Positions 29,138 to 37,515 of a DNA stretch of 64,000 nt are shown piece after piece. The notes below the pieces were generated by a model, which did no database searches, was not told the origin of the DNA, and worked only from the letters and a program-made list of their open reading frames with translations. Origin of the DNA: Beduinella massiliensis. Lineage in GTDB: Bacteria; Bacillota; Clostridia; Christensenellales; Aristaeellaceae. The stretch is from the NCBI RefSeq assembly GCF_900199405.1, contig NZ_LT963430.1, positions 1,705,605 through 1,769,604 on the forward strand, read 5' to 3'. The translations under genes were made by a program, and so were the position numbers. Position 1 is the stretch's first letter. Every line of letters starts with the position of its first letter.

Positions 29138-30679
29138 TTGGAAAACGGATCCTATGAAAACAAAACCGTCGTGCAGCTGCGTCAGATCGCCCGGGAGAGA
29201 GGCGTGCGGCTTCCGGCGGGCATTAACAAACAGGGCATCGTGGAGACCCTTCGTCAAAGCGACGCAAACCGCGTGAAGACGGAAGCGGCGCAGCCGATTG
29301 CCCCGGCGGAGCCGGCCGCCACGGACCGGACCGAACGGGAGGAGACATTCGGAGAGACGGAGCCGGCCTCCTCATCCGCGCGCGAGGGGGAACAGCGCAG
29401 CGCGCACGTGCCGCACCCTTATCACGCCTATCCGCGCCGCGCACGCCCGACGGGCTATTATAACGAGCAGTACGGCACGTCGAATCCGGCGGTGCCGCAG
29501 ATGCTGGAGGCGGGGCTGTGCTCGGATGGGCAGGGCGTGCTGGAAATTCAGCCCGACGGTTACGGCTTTCTGCGCGCGGAGAATTGTTCCGCAGGGCGGG
29601 ACGACGTGTACGTTTCCATCGCGCAGATTCGGCGCTTCGGCATGAAGAGCGGCGATTTGGTCTGCGGTAAGACGCGGCCTCGCCGCGAGGGGGACCGCTA
29701 CAGCGCGCTCATGTACGTGGAATCGATCAACGGCGACCCGCCTGAGCAGGCCGCGCGCCGCGGCGTGTTCGAGCGCATGACGCCTATTCACCCCAACCGC
29801 CGCCTGACGCTGGAATCACGCGAGGGGAAGAGCGACCTGGCGATCCGCATGCTCGATTTCATCGCGCCCATCGGCCTCGGCCAACGCGCGCTGATCGTCG
29901 CTCCACCCAAAGCGGGCAAGACCGTGCTGCTCAAGAAGATCGCCCAGGCCGTCAGCGAAAATCACCCGGACATTCACCTCATGATGCTGCTCATCGACGA
30001 GCGGCCGGAGGAGGTGACGGACATCAAGCGCTCCGTCCTGGGCGAAGTGGTCTATTCCACGTTCGACGCGCCCAGCGAGAACCACGTGCGCGTGTCGGAG
30101 ATGGTCTATGAGCGCGCGCAGCGCCTGGTGGAACAGGGAAAGGACGTCGTCGTCCTGATGGACAGCCTTACCCGCCTTTCCCGCGCGTACAACGCGCTCG
30201 CGCCCGGCGGCAGGGCCATGTCCGGCGGCCTCGCGCCCGGCGTGCTCCAGCGCCCCAAGCGCTTCTTCGGCGCGGCGCGCAACATGGAGGAGGGCGGCAG
30301 CCTCACCATCATCGCCACGGTGCTGGTCGATACGGGCAGCCGCATGGACGACATCATCTACGAGGAGTTCAAGGGTACGGGCAACGCGGAAATTCAGCTC
30401 GACAGGCGGCTGTCGGAGCGGCGCGTCTTTCCGGCGGTGGACCTGCTGCGATCGGGCACGCGCAGGGAGGAGCTGCTGCTCAGCCCCGCGGAGCTGGAGG
30501 GCGTCGCGGCGGTACGGCGGGTGCTCTCCGCCTCGCGCGCGCAGGGCGCGACCGAGCAGCTCATTTCCATGCTTGAAAAGACGAATACGAACCAGGAATT
30601 TTTCAAACGATTGAAAGAATGGCTTGCAATTTGGGAGAAAGAAGGGTATACTTTAGGAGGTGTCCGTTCAGGCATATGA
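29138..30679 (+). CDS. rho: Transcription termination factor Rho
   Basis: 513 residues from TTG 29138, with GAGGAG 11 bases upstream. Rho_N (about 5-40, [14 protein letters not shown]), a disordered linker of about 80 residues rich in Glu, Arg and Pro, the cold-shock RNA-binding domain ([14 protein letters not shown]) and the hexameric ATPase with P-loop [12 protein letters not shown], Walker [17 protein letters not shown] and the Q/R-loop region [14 protein letters not shown]. The 219-base region upstream (28919-29137) has no gene and no convincing promoter; since Rho often attenuates its own message, it may be a regulatory leader. Confidence 0.97.
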   Translation: MENGSYENKTVVQLRQIARERGVRLPAGINKQGIVETLRQSDANRVKTEAAQPIAPAEPAATDRTEREETFGETEPASSSAREGEQRSAHVPHPYHAYPRRARPTGYYNEQYGTSNPAVPQMLEAGLCSDGQGVLEIQPDGYGFLRAENCSAGRDDVYVSIAQIRRFGMKSGDLVCGKTRPRREGDRYSALMYVESINGDPPEQAARRGVFERMTPIHPNRRLTLESREGKSDLAIRMLDFIAPIGLGQRALIVAPPKAGKTVLLKKIAQAVSENHPDIHLMMLLIDERPEEVTDIKRSVLGEVVYSTFDAPSENHVRVSEMVYERAQRLVEQGKDVVVLMDSLTRLSRAYNALAPGGRAMSGGLAPGVLQRPKRFFGAARNMEEGGSLTIIATVLVDTGSRMDDIIYEEFKGTGNAEIQLDRRLSERRVFPAVDLLRSGTRREELLLSPAELEGVAAVRRVLSASRAQGATEQLISMLEKTNTNQEFFKRLKEWLAIWEKEGYTLGGVRSGI

Positions 30680-30737
30680 GAAAGCGTATGCGTATGCTTT
30701 TCATGTGATAGTAATGCGGGCGAAAGAGGTGAAACAC

Positions 30738-30935
30738 ATGAAGGAAGGTATCCATCCGAAGTACCAGAAGGCGATCGTCCGCTGCGCTTGCGGCGAGACG
30801 TTTGAAACCGGCTCCACCAAGAAGGAACTGAAGGTTGAAATCTGCTCCAAGTGCCATCCGTTCTTCACCGGCAAGCAGAAGCTGGTAGACACCGGCGGAC
30901 GCGTGGATCGTTTCAAGAAGCGCTATGGCATGTAA
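30738..30935 (+). CDS. rpmE: 50S ribosomal protein L31 (zinc-binding form)
   Basis: 65 residues from ATG 30738 (AGAGGTG upstream), starting [20 protein letters not shown]. The four cysteines (CAC and CSKC) mark the zinc-binding C+ form, so no zinc-independent replacement needs to be invoked. rho-rpmE adjacency is conserved in Clostridia. Confidence 0.97.
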   Translation: MKEGIHPKYQKAIVRCACGETFETGSTKKELKVEICSKCHPFFTGKQKLVDTGGRVDRFKKRYGM

Positions 30936-30945
30936 AAATGCACAT

Positions 30946-30995
30946 AAAAGGGTCGCTTTGGCCGGATAGACGCCGTGCCGAAGTCGCCCTTTTTT
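30946..30995 (+). terminator. Intrinsic terminator after rpmE
   Basis: A 17-bp imperfect stem (30946-30962 with 30977-30993) ends in a run of T. The 197 bases from here to the DUF1385 gene contain no gene I can support. Confidence 0.75.
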
Positions 30996-31192
30996 GTTGG
31001 GAAAATCATTTGGCGCCGCCGTAAGGCAAAATGCGGGGCGTCCTTTGCGCTATGCCGGTATTTGTTAGGAAAGAATCCGCGCGGTCAGCAGGGTTTTGAA
31101 TCGCGTTTATAGAATATTCGCACTTTATGGTATAGGGCGTAATGCCCGAAACGTGAACGGAATCGTTTGAATGAAAGAGGTGTTTGGAAATT

Positions 31193-32209
31193 ATGAATAA
31201 AGAAACGAAACAGAGGGTAGACATCGGCGGCCAGGCGGTCATGGAGGGCGTCATGATGAAGTCGCCCGACGCCATCGCGGTCGCGGTGCGCCAGTCGGAT
31301 GGCGGCATCGTCGTGGACCGCGAGGACTACGTGCCCGCCGCCAGGAAGCACAAGTGGATGGGTTGGCCCATCGTGCGCGGGTGCGTCAACATGGTTTCGA
31401 TGCTGGTGATGGGCATGGGGGTGCTCAACAAGTCCACGCAGATGCTGGGCGTGCTCGACGAGGAGCCCTCCAAGTTTGAAAAATGGCTCTCTGAAAAGCT
31501 GGGCGCGAACATCGACAAGGTCGTGATGGGCGTCGCTGCGGTGCTGGCGGTCTGCCTGAGCCTGCTGCTGTTCGTCATGCTGCCCTCCGGCGCGGCGACG
31601 CTGGTCGGCCGCGTAGTCGACAACGCCATCGTCATCAACCTGTGCGGCGGCGTCGTGCGTATCGCGATCCTGATCGCCTACATCTGGCTGATCGGCCTCA
31701 TGCCCGACATGCGCCGCGTCTTTCAATACCACGGTGCGGAGCACAAGACCGTCTATTGCCACGAGGCGGGCCTGCCCCTGACCCCTGAAAACGCGCGCCA
31801 GTTTTCGCGCCTGCATCCGCGCTGCGGCACATCGTTCCTGCTGCTGGTCATGGTCATCAGCATTTTGGTCGGTTCGGTCGCGGATCAGGTCATTATCGCG
31901 CTGACCTCGATTGAAAAGCTGTCCTTCGGCCTGCGCTTTCTGCGCAGCCTGCTGATCCTGCCGCTCATCGCGGGCATTTCCTACGAAGCGCTCAAGGGCC
32001 TTGCGCACAGCGAGCACCCCGTGGTGCGCGCGCTGCGCTGGCCGGGCCTGATGATGCAGTACCTGACCACCCGCGAACCCGACGATGAGATGCTGGAGGT
32101 GGCCATCGCCTCGATGAAGGCGGCGCTGGGTACGGTGGAGGACGCGGCGCCCGCCAAACAGTGGACTCCGGAGGAGGCCTCGCAGACCGTGCAGGCCGCA
32201 GCGAAATGA
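31193..32209 (+). CDS. DUF1385 (YqhQ-like) membrane protein
   Basis: 338 residues; ATG 31193 has AGAGGTG 10 bases upstream. The conserved N-terminus IGGQAVMEGVMMKSPD, four to five membrane helices and FQYHGAEHKTVYCHE are DUF1385 hallmarks. The conserved His/Glu/Cys positions suggest metal binding, but the function of the family is not established. It overlaps prmC by 4 bases (ATGA); linkage to rpmE, prmC and prfA is widely conserved in Clostridia. Confidence 0.93.
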   Translation: MNKETKQRVDIGGQAVMEGVMMKSPDAIAVAVRQSDGGIVVDREDYVPAARKHKWMGWPIVRGCVNMVSMLVMGMGVLNKSTQMLGVLDEEPSKFEKWLSEKLGANIDKVVMGVAAVLAVCLSLLLFVMLPSGAATLVGRVVDNAIVINLCGGVVRIAILIAYIWLIGLMPDMRRVFQYHGAEHKTVYCHEAGLPLTPENARQFSRLHPRCGTSFLLLVMVISILVGSVADQVIIALTSIEKLSFGLRFLRSLLILPLIAGISYEALKGLAHSEHPVVRALRWPGLMMQYLTTREPDDEMLEVAIASMKAALGTVEDAAPAKQWTPEEASQTVQAAAK

Positions 32210-33039
32210 CGATACGGGAAGCCCTGCAGCAAGCGTCTGCGCGCCTTGGGCGCGCAGGCGCTTTGGACGCCCGTCTGGACGCTTTATGGATGCTCTGTGA
32301 GACGACCGGGAAGACGCGCACGGACCTGTTCCTTTCGAGCGGGGACGCGCTATCGAAGGCGCAGGACGCGCGCTTTGAGGCGATGCTCCAGCGCCGCGAG
32401 GCGGGAGAGCCGCTGCAATACGTGCTCGGCACGCAGGACTTCATGGGGCATACCTTTCGGGTGGACGGCCGCGTGCTCATCCCGCGCCAGGACACGGAAA
32501 CGCTGTGCGAGGAGGCGATCGCGCGCGTTGGCGGCGCGTGCCTTCGCGTGCTGGACGTCGGCACGGGCAGCGGCGCGCTGGCCGTTTCCATCGCGCTGGC
32601 CTGCCCAAAGGCCGAGGTGACTGCGGTGGACGTGAGCGCGGATGCGCTGTGCGTCGCGCGTGAAAACGCGCAGAGGCTCGGCGCGCGCGTGCGTTTTTTG
32701 CACAGCGATTTGTTTACGGCGCTTACGGACGAGCGATTCGATCTCATCGTCTCCAACCCGCCCTACATCGAATCAGGCGAAATGGAAACCCTGCAGCGCG
32801 AGGTGCGCCGCGAGCCGCGCCTTGCGCTCGACGGAGGGGCGGACGGCCTTTCCTTCTACAGGCGGCTTTGCAGGGAAGCGCCCGTGCACCTTTCTTGCGG
32901 GGGCGTGGTGCTCTTTGAGGTAGGGTACGATCAGGCGGCCGCTGTATCCTCGCTTCTGAAGGAGGCGGTCGGGGAGCCCTTTACGCGCCTGGACCTGTGC
33001 GGCATCGAGCGGGTCGTGGGCGCAGTCTATACAGAATAA
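32206..33039 (+). CDS. prmC: Release factor glutamine methyltransferase PrmC
   Basis: 277 residues. The five-helix N-terminal domain is followed by a SAM motif VLDVGTGSGALAVSIAL and the catalytic SNPPYI that recognises glutamine. It N5-methylates the Gln of the GGQ motif in release factors, including PrfA encoded 12 bases downstream. Confidence 0.96.
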   Translation: MTIREALQQASARLGRAGALDARLDALWMLCETTGKTRTDLFLSSGDALSKAQDARFEAMLQRREAGEPLQYVLGTQDFMGHTFRVDGRVLIPRQDTETLCEEAIARVGGACLRVLDVGTGSGALAVSIALACPKAEVTAVDVSADALCVARENAQRLGARVRFLHSDLFTALTDERFDLIVSNPPYIESGEMETLQREVRREPRLALDGGADGLSFYRRLCREAPVHLSCGGVVLFEVGYDQAAAVSSLLKEAVGEPFTRLDLCGIERVVGAVYTE

Positions 33040-33051
33040 CCGGGAGAAGCT

Positions 33052-34119
33052 ATGCTGGAAAAACTGGATTGGGTAAAGGCCCATTACGAGGAACTGTCCA
33101 TGCTGCTTTCGCAGCCGGAGGTCGTGGCGGATCAGGCGCGCTGGCAGCGGCTGCTTCGCGAGCACGCGCAGCTCGAGCCGCTCTTTCACGCCTGCAACGC
33201 GTACGAGCAGCTGCTCACGCAGCGCACGGAGGCGGAAGAAATGGTGAGCGACCCCGACATGGCGGACATGGCGCAGGAAGAGCTTGCGTCGCTTTCGCAC
33301 GCGCTCGAGGAGAAAGAGCGTGAAATTCAGCTCATGCTGTTGCCCAAGGACCCCAACGACGAGCGAAACGTCGTCATGGAGATCCGCGCGGGCGCGGGCG
33401 GCGAGGAAGCGGGGCTGTTCGGCGCGGTGCTCCTGCGCATGTACACCCGCTACGCCGAGCGGCACGGCCTGCGCGTGGAGATGATGGACAGCAATTTTAC
33501 GGAGCTGGGCGGCGTCAAGGAAGTGACGTTCACCATCAGCGGCACGGGGGCTTACAGCCGCCTCAAATACGAGAGCGGCGTGCACCGCGTGCAGCGGGTA
33601 CCCGCGACCGAGTCGGGCGGGCGCATTCACACCTCCACAGCCACGGTGGCGGTGCTGCCGGAGGCAGAGGAGGTCGAGGTCGAGCTGAACCCAAACGACC
33701 TGCGCGTGGACGTGTACCGCTCGAGCGGCCACGGCGGCCAGTGCGTCAACACGACGGACTCTGCGGTTCGCATTACGCACGTGCCCACGGGACTGGTCGT
33801 CACCTGCCAGGACGAAAAATCGCAGATTAAGAACCGCGATAAGGCGATGCGCGTGCTGCGGGCGCGGCTGTACGACAAGCTGCAGTCCGAGAAGGACGCT
33901 GCCTATGCGCAGGACCGCCGCTCGCAGGTGGGGACGGGCGACCGCAGCGAACGCATCCGCACCTATAACTTTCCGCAGGGCCGCGTGACCGACCACCGCA
34001 TAGGCCTTACGATCTACAAGATCGACAGCTTCGTGGACGGAGACATGGACGAGGTCATCGACGCGCTCATCTTCACCGACCAGAGCGAAAGATTGAAAGC
34101 GCTGAGCGCACGCGCGTAA
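33052..34119 (+). CDS. prfA: Peptide chain release factor 1
   Basis: 355 residues. The codon-recognition PxT motif is in [14 protein letters not shown], identifying RF1 (UAA/UAG) rather than RF2, and the peptidyl-transferase motif is [17 protein letters not shown]. The residue after GGQ is Cys where many species have His, a minor variation. It is a substrate of the adjacent PrmC. Confidence 0.97.
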   Translation: MLEKLDWVKAHYEELSMLLSQPEVVADQARWQRLLREHAQLEPLFHACNAYEQLLTQRTEAEEMVSDPDMADMAQEELASLSHALEEKEREIQLMLLPKDPNDERNVVMEIRAGAGGEEAGLFGAVLLRMYTRYAERHGLRVEMMDSNFTELGGVKEVTFTISGTGAYSRLKYESGVHRVQRVPATESGGRIHTSTATVAVLPEAEEVEVELNPNDLRVDVYRSSGHGGQCVNTTDSAVRITHVPTGLVVTCQDEKSQIKNRDKAMRVLRARLYDKLQSEKDAAYAQDRRSQVGTGDRSERIRTYNFPQGRVTDHRIGLTIYKIDSFVDGDMDEVIDALIFTDQSERLKALSARA

Positions 34120-34123
34120 AGAA

Positions 34124-34160
34124 ATTCACCCCCGGCGCATACACATGGACGGGGGTGAAT
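34124..34160 (+). promoter_or_regulatory. Hairpin sequestering the ZIP gene's ribosome binding site
   Basis: ATTCACCCCC (34124-34133) and GGGGGTGAAT (34151-34160) are exact complements with a 17-base loop. The 3' arm contains the Shine-Dalgarno GGGGGTGA for the start codon at 34163. No T run follows. When folded, the stem would hide the ribosome site. The ligand or signal, if any, is not visible. Confidence 0.55.
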
Positions 34161-34162
34161 CA

Positions 34163-34885
34163 ATGGGGAATATATGGATCGCGGCGCTGTGGGGAACGGT
34201 TTTTGGCGTCGCGGGCAGCGGCCTTGGCGGACTGCTGGGGGTGCTGATGGGTCAGCCGCGGCCCAAGGCGCTCTCTTGCCTGCTCAACCTGACGGGCGGA
34301 CTGATGATCGCGGTGGTTTGCTTTGAGCTGTTGCCGCAGGCCTACGCGCTGCACGCGCCTTGCGGTATCGCGGGGCTTTTACTGGGCATCGTCGCGATGC
34401 TGGTCGCAGACGGCATGCTGGAGCGGCGCATGCAGGGCAAGAGCAGCATGGCGAAAACGGGCCTCATGGTCGCGGCGGGCATCGCCCTGCACAACCTGCC
34501 GGAGGGGCTTGCGGTCGGCTCCGGCTTTGCGGAGGCGCCTACCCTGGGCATCGCAATGGCGCTGATGATTCTTCTGCACGACGTACCGGAGGGCATCGCC
34601 GCCGCGGTGCCCATGCGTGCGTCGGGTCAAAGCGCCCTGCGCGCGCTTCTCATCACCGTACTCAGCGGCCTGCCCACGGGCATCGGCACTGCGCTCGGCA
34701 TGGCGATGGGCGGCGTTTCGGCGCAGATGATTGCGCTGTGCATGGGCCTTGCGGGCGGCGCGATGCTGCAGATCACCACGGAAGAGATGCTTCCGCGCGC
34801 GGGCGAGCTGTCTTCGTGGTGGGGCGCGACGCTCTGCCTTGCCCTCGGCGTGGCGCTCGGAAGCATCATTTCGCTGATCGTATAG
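34163..34885 (+). CDS. ZIP-family divalent metal transporter
   Basis: 240 residues, about eight hydrophobic helices. The paired metal-site motifs HNLPEG and HDVPEG in helices IV and V are those of ZupT/GufA-type ZIP carriers, which import zinc, iron or manganese. The ATG at 34163 is preferred over 34145 because GGGGGTGA precedes it. In Bacillus the equivalent position next to ywlC holds a manganese exporter, so a metal role at this locus is recurrent; direction and metal are not decided by sequence. Confidence 0.88.
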   Translation: MGNIWIAALWGTVFGVAGSGLGGLLGVLMGQPRPKALSCLLNLTGGLMIAVVCFELLPQAYALHAPCGIAGLLLGIVAMLVADGMLERRMQGKSSMAKTGLMVAAGIALHNLPEGLAVGSGFAEAPTLGIAMALMILLHDVPEGIAAAVPMRASGQSALRALLITVLSGLPTGIGTALGMAMGGVSAQMIALCMGLAGGAMLQITTEEMLPRAGELSSWWGATLCLALGVALGSIISLIV

Positions 34886-34906
34886 CATTCGGAGAGAAGG
34901 AAGACA

Positions 34907-35929
34907 ATGGAGACACAGATGGTAAAGGCGGACGCGCAGTCGATCGCACGGGCCGCTGAATATATCCGTATGGGCGAGGTCGTGGGCTTTCCGACGGAGA
35001 CGGTGTACGGGCTGGGCGCAAACGCTCTTTGCCCGCAGGCTGTGCATAAGATTTTTGCAGCCAAGGGCAGGCCCGCCGATAATCCTCTGATCGTGCACAT
35101 ATCCGACCTGTCCGAGTTGGACGCGCTCGTCCTGGACGTGCCGGAGGCGGCAAGGCGGTTGATGGAGGCATACTGGCCGGGGCCGATGACGCTGCTGCTG
35201 CCCAGGCGTCCCTGCATCCCGGCCGTAGTGACCGCGGGGCTCCCTACGGTCGGCATCCGTCTGCCGAGCCATCCGGTGGCGCGCGCGTTGATCGAAAAAA
35301 GCGGCTGCCCGATTGCTGCACCCAGCGCAAACCGCAGCGGAAGGCCGAGCCCGACGCGCGCGCAGCATGTGCTGGAGGACATGGAGGGGCGCGTTCCCCT
35401 CATCCTCGACGGCGGTGCCTGCGAGGTAGGGCTCGAATCGAGCGTCATCGACGCGACGGGCGAGGTGCCGGTGGTTCTGCGTCCCGGCGGCATCACGCCG
35501 GAGATGGTATCGCGGGTGGCGGGCGGCGTGCGCGTGGACGAGCACGTGATGAAGCCCCTGCGGGAGGGGGAGGCCGTGCGTTCGCCGGGCATGAAGTACC
35601 GCCACTATGCGCCCAGGGCACAGATGGAAATCTTTCAGGGTGCGCCCGGGGACGTGGCACGGGTCATCTGCGAGCGTTACGACGCAGCGCCTCAGCATGC
35701 GGCGATCTTCGCGCTATCGGGCCATGCGCCGTTCTATGGGATGCGCCGCGTCTTCACGCTGGGCAGCCTCGCGCAGGACGCGGCGGGCACGCTCTTCGAC
35801 CTGCTGCGCGAGATGGATGCGCAGGGCGTGGAGCGAATCTATTCCGAGGCGGTCGAGGCGGAGGGCATCGGCCTGGCGGTCATGAACCGCATGGGGCGCG
35901 CGGCAGGATTCCATATCGTCGAGGTGTAG
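34907..35929 (+). CDS. ywlC: Threonylcarbamoyl-AMP synthase (Sua5/YwlC type)
   Basis: 340 residues. The YrdC domain (about 10-195) shows GEVVGFPTETVYGLGANA, KGRPADNPL and APSANRSGRPSPT; the C-terminal Sua5 domain (about 205-340) includes SPGMKYRHYAP. It makes threonylcarbamoyl-adenylate for the t6A37 tRNA modification, which is then methylthiolated by MtaB encoded at 17.3 kb. The usual next gene, ywlE, is displaced to 45.5 kb by the insert described here. Confidence 0.96.
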   Translation: METQMVKADAQSIARAAEYIRMGEVVGFPTETVYGLGANALCPQAVHKIFAAKGRPADNPLIVHISDLSELDALVLDVPEAARRLMEAYWPGPMTLLLPRRPCIPAVVTAGLPTVGIRLPSHPVARALIEKSGCPIAAPSANRSGRPSPTRAQHVLEDMEGRVPLILDGGACEVGLESSVIDATGEVPVVLRPGGITPEMVSRVAGGVRVDEHVMKPLREGEAVRSPGMKYRHYAPRAQMEIFQGAPGDVARVICERYDAAPQHAAIFALSGHAPFYGMRRVFTLGSLAQDAAGTLFDLLREMDAQGVERIYSEAVEAEGIGLAVMNRMGRAAGFHIVEV

Positions 35930-36027
35930 GCCGCTTCGGGCCTGCATTGTCTATCCGTGTCGATGAACGCCTGTTTTCGTTAACCGTATCCCACCTTTCA
36001 TACAGCTGAAAAGAAGCCGCTTCGGGC

Positions 36028-36052
36028 TGAAGTGACCCCCAAAAGTTAGACA
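36028..36052. repeat. IS terminal inverted repeat, left
   Basis: 25-base end, 21 matches to the complement of the other end. It starts with TGAAGTGACCCCC. Confidence 0.88.
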
Positions 36053-36062
36053 AATAGTTTAA

Positions 36063-36905
36063 TTAAGCAGCCGCAAGGGCTTGCTGTCTGTGCATCGCAG
36101 GTGGCAAGCCCATTGTCTTTGCCTTGCGACGACGGTTGTTGTAGTAATCAAGATAGTCAGTCAGTTCATTCTTAAAATGTTCCATGGAATGAAACGTCTG
36201 CAAATACAGCAGCTCACTCTTGAGCAGGCCAAAGAAGCTTTCAATCACCGCGTTGTCCAAACAGTTGCCTTTGCGACTCATGCTCTGATAAATTCCTTTT
36301 TCTTTGAGCATTCTTTGGTACTGCTTGTGCTGATACTGCCAGCCTTGGTCGGAGTGTAGGATAAGATTTGTTCCATCCGAAATTTTTGCAAAGGCATTGT
36401 TCAGCATAGTTGTCACCATAGACAGCGCTGGCCTGTCCGAAATGGTGTAGCTGACGATATCCCGGCTGCACAGGTCGAGGATTGGCGACAGGTAGAGTTT
36501 TTGCCCAAAGAGACTGAACTCCGTGACATCGGTCACCCACTTTTGATTCGGCTTCTCTGCTTCAAATTTGCGCTCCAGCAGATTTGGCGCAATTTTGCCA
36601 ACTTCTCCTTTGTAGGAATGATATTTTTTCATCCGGACGCGGCAAATGAGTTTCAGGTCACGCATCAGTCGCTGTACCGTCTTGTGGTTGAGGACAAAAC
36701 CTTTGTCACGCAATTCGTCTGTGATACGGCGGTAGCCGTAGCGACCTCTGTGCTCATGATAGATGGCCGATATCAACTCTTTTTCCAATTCGTATTTGTC
36801 TGGCGCGGCCTGTCGCTTTATGTGGTAATAGTAAGTGGCACGCGGGAGTTGAGCGATGGAAAGGAGCAGATCCAGCCGAAAATCTTGCCTCAGTTTTTGA
36901 ATCAC
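36063..36905 (-). CDS. IS3-family transposase OrfB (DDE integrase)
   Basis: 280 residues. HTH_21 region (HRGRYGYRRI), then the rve integrase core: first Asp in WVTDVTEF, second in LILHSDQGWQY, and Glu in NAVIESFFGLLKSE about 35 residues later. It overlaps OrfA by 4 bases in the -1 frame. A run of six A on the coding strand (plus strand 36911-36916) just before the overlap is a likely -1 frameshift site giving an OrfAB fusion, the normal active transposase; GTG 36905 may also start OrfB alone. Confidence 0.95.
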   Translation of the reverse strand: MIQKLRQDFRLDLLLSIAQLPRATYYYHIKRQAAPDKYELEKELISAIYHEHRGRYGYRRITDELRDKGFVLNHKTVQRLMRDLKLICRVRMKKYHSYKGEVGKIAPNLLERKFEAEKPNQKWVTDVTEFSLFGQKLYLSPILDLCSRDIVSYTISDRPALSMVTTMLNNAFAKISDGTNLILHSDQGWQYQHKQYQRMLKEKGIYQSMSRKGNCLDNAVIESFFGLLKSELLYLQTFHSMEHFKNELTDYLDYYNNRRRKAKTMGLPPAMHRQQALAAA

Positions 36906-37252
36906 CAGTGTTTTTTGTGCTGGCGTCGCTCGTCTTCCAAAACCAAGGCTTGCAAGTTTTTTAGGTACGCATTCTCCGCTCGTAGCCGCTGCACTTCTGC
37001 AAGCAAGTCTTCTTCTGTTTTTTCAGGTAGCCTTGGTGGACGTCCCTTACTCCCGCGTCCACGACGCTCCACGCAAAAGCCTTCCGGACCTTCTGTTAGG
37101 TAAATACGCTCCCACGCCGCGACCCGCTTGTCGTCTCCAACCTCGAATTGTCGCGCTGCTTCCTTGTAACTCAACCTTTCCTGTTGCATTGTTTCTACCA
37201 CTATCGTCTTAAACTCTGGCGTGTATCGCTTGTTTGGTCTCCCTTTTGGCAT
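36902..37252 (-). CDS. IS3-family transposase OrfA (helix-turn-helix)
   Basis: 116 residues from ATG 37252, with GGGGGTG upstream inside the IS end region. Helix-turn-helix of the HTH_28 type (YTPEFKTIVVETMQQERLS, YKEAARQFEV) followed by a leucine-zipper-like coiled coil (LLAEVQRLRAENAYLKNLQALV). It binds the IS ends and provides the N-terminus of the frameshifted transposase. Confidence 0.93.
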   Translation of the reverse strand: MPKGRPNKRYTPEFKTIVVETMQQERLSYKEAARQFEVGDDKRVAAWERIYLTEGPEGFCVERRGRGSKGRPPRLPEKTEEDLLAEVQRLRAENAYLKNLQALVLEDERRQHKKHW

Positions 37253-37286
37253 AAAAAGCACCCCCAACGTTTTCAGTATACCATAC

Positions 37287-37311
37287 TGTCTAACATTAGG
37301 GGGGCAGTTCA
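37287..37311. repeat. IS terminal inverted repeat, right
   Basis: Partner of the 36028-36052 repeat; on the minus strand it starts with TGAACTGCCCCCC. Confidence 0.88.
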
Positions 37312-37423
37312 GGCCTGCGAAGCGGCTTCTTTTTGTGTAATCCGACGCTCTGTTTTGCACTGAATCTTACAGGATTCAATTGCATGTTATTATGTTGCAT
37401 GACCGATGATTGGACGGATTGAA

Positions 37424-37456
37424 CAGTATTGTACGGAAAAGTTCAGTATTGTTCGG
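37424..37456 (+). repeat. Two 13-bp direct repeats upstream of the importer promoter
   Basis: CAGTATTGTACGG (37424-37436) and CAGTATTGTTCGG (37444-37456) differ by one base and are spaced 20 bp start to start, about two helix turns. The second abuts the -35 box. This is the arrangement of AraC-family activator sites. Confidence 0.65.
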
Positions 37457-37484
37457 TTGAAAACAGGATGTGTGATGTTATAAT
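37457..37484 (+). promoter_or_regulatory. Promoter of the second importer operon
   Basis: TTGAAA (37457-37462), a 16-base spacer and TATAAT (37479-37484), 31 bases before the first start codon. Confidence 0.75.
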
Positions 37485-37515
37485 GAAAACAGCTACACAA
37501 AAGGGAGTGAACAAC

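Larger units (their letters stand above)
36028..37311 (-). mobile_element. IS3-family insertion sequence (IS150-like), intact
   Basis: 1284 bp. The ends are 25-bp imperfect inverted repeats (36028-36052 and 37287-37311) with 21 of 25 matches, beginning TGAA.TG.CCCCC and ending GTTAGACA. A 3-bp GGC target duplication flanks it (36025-36027 and 37312-37314). Both transposase frames are open, so it may be active. It lies in the loop of a terminator palindrome. About half its bases are G or C in the line I counted, well below the surrounding core genes. Confidence 0.93.
36009..37334 (+). terminator. Intrinsic terminator split by the IS element
   Basis: The 16-base arm at 36009-36024 and the 16-base arm at 37318-37333 are exact reverse complements, and the second is followed by T residues. 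Removing the IS and one copy of its GGC target duplication restores a perfect 16-bp stem with a 6-base loop (GGCCTG). This was the terminator downstream of sua5; with the IS in place the arms are 1.3 kb apart. Confidence 0.85.
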
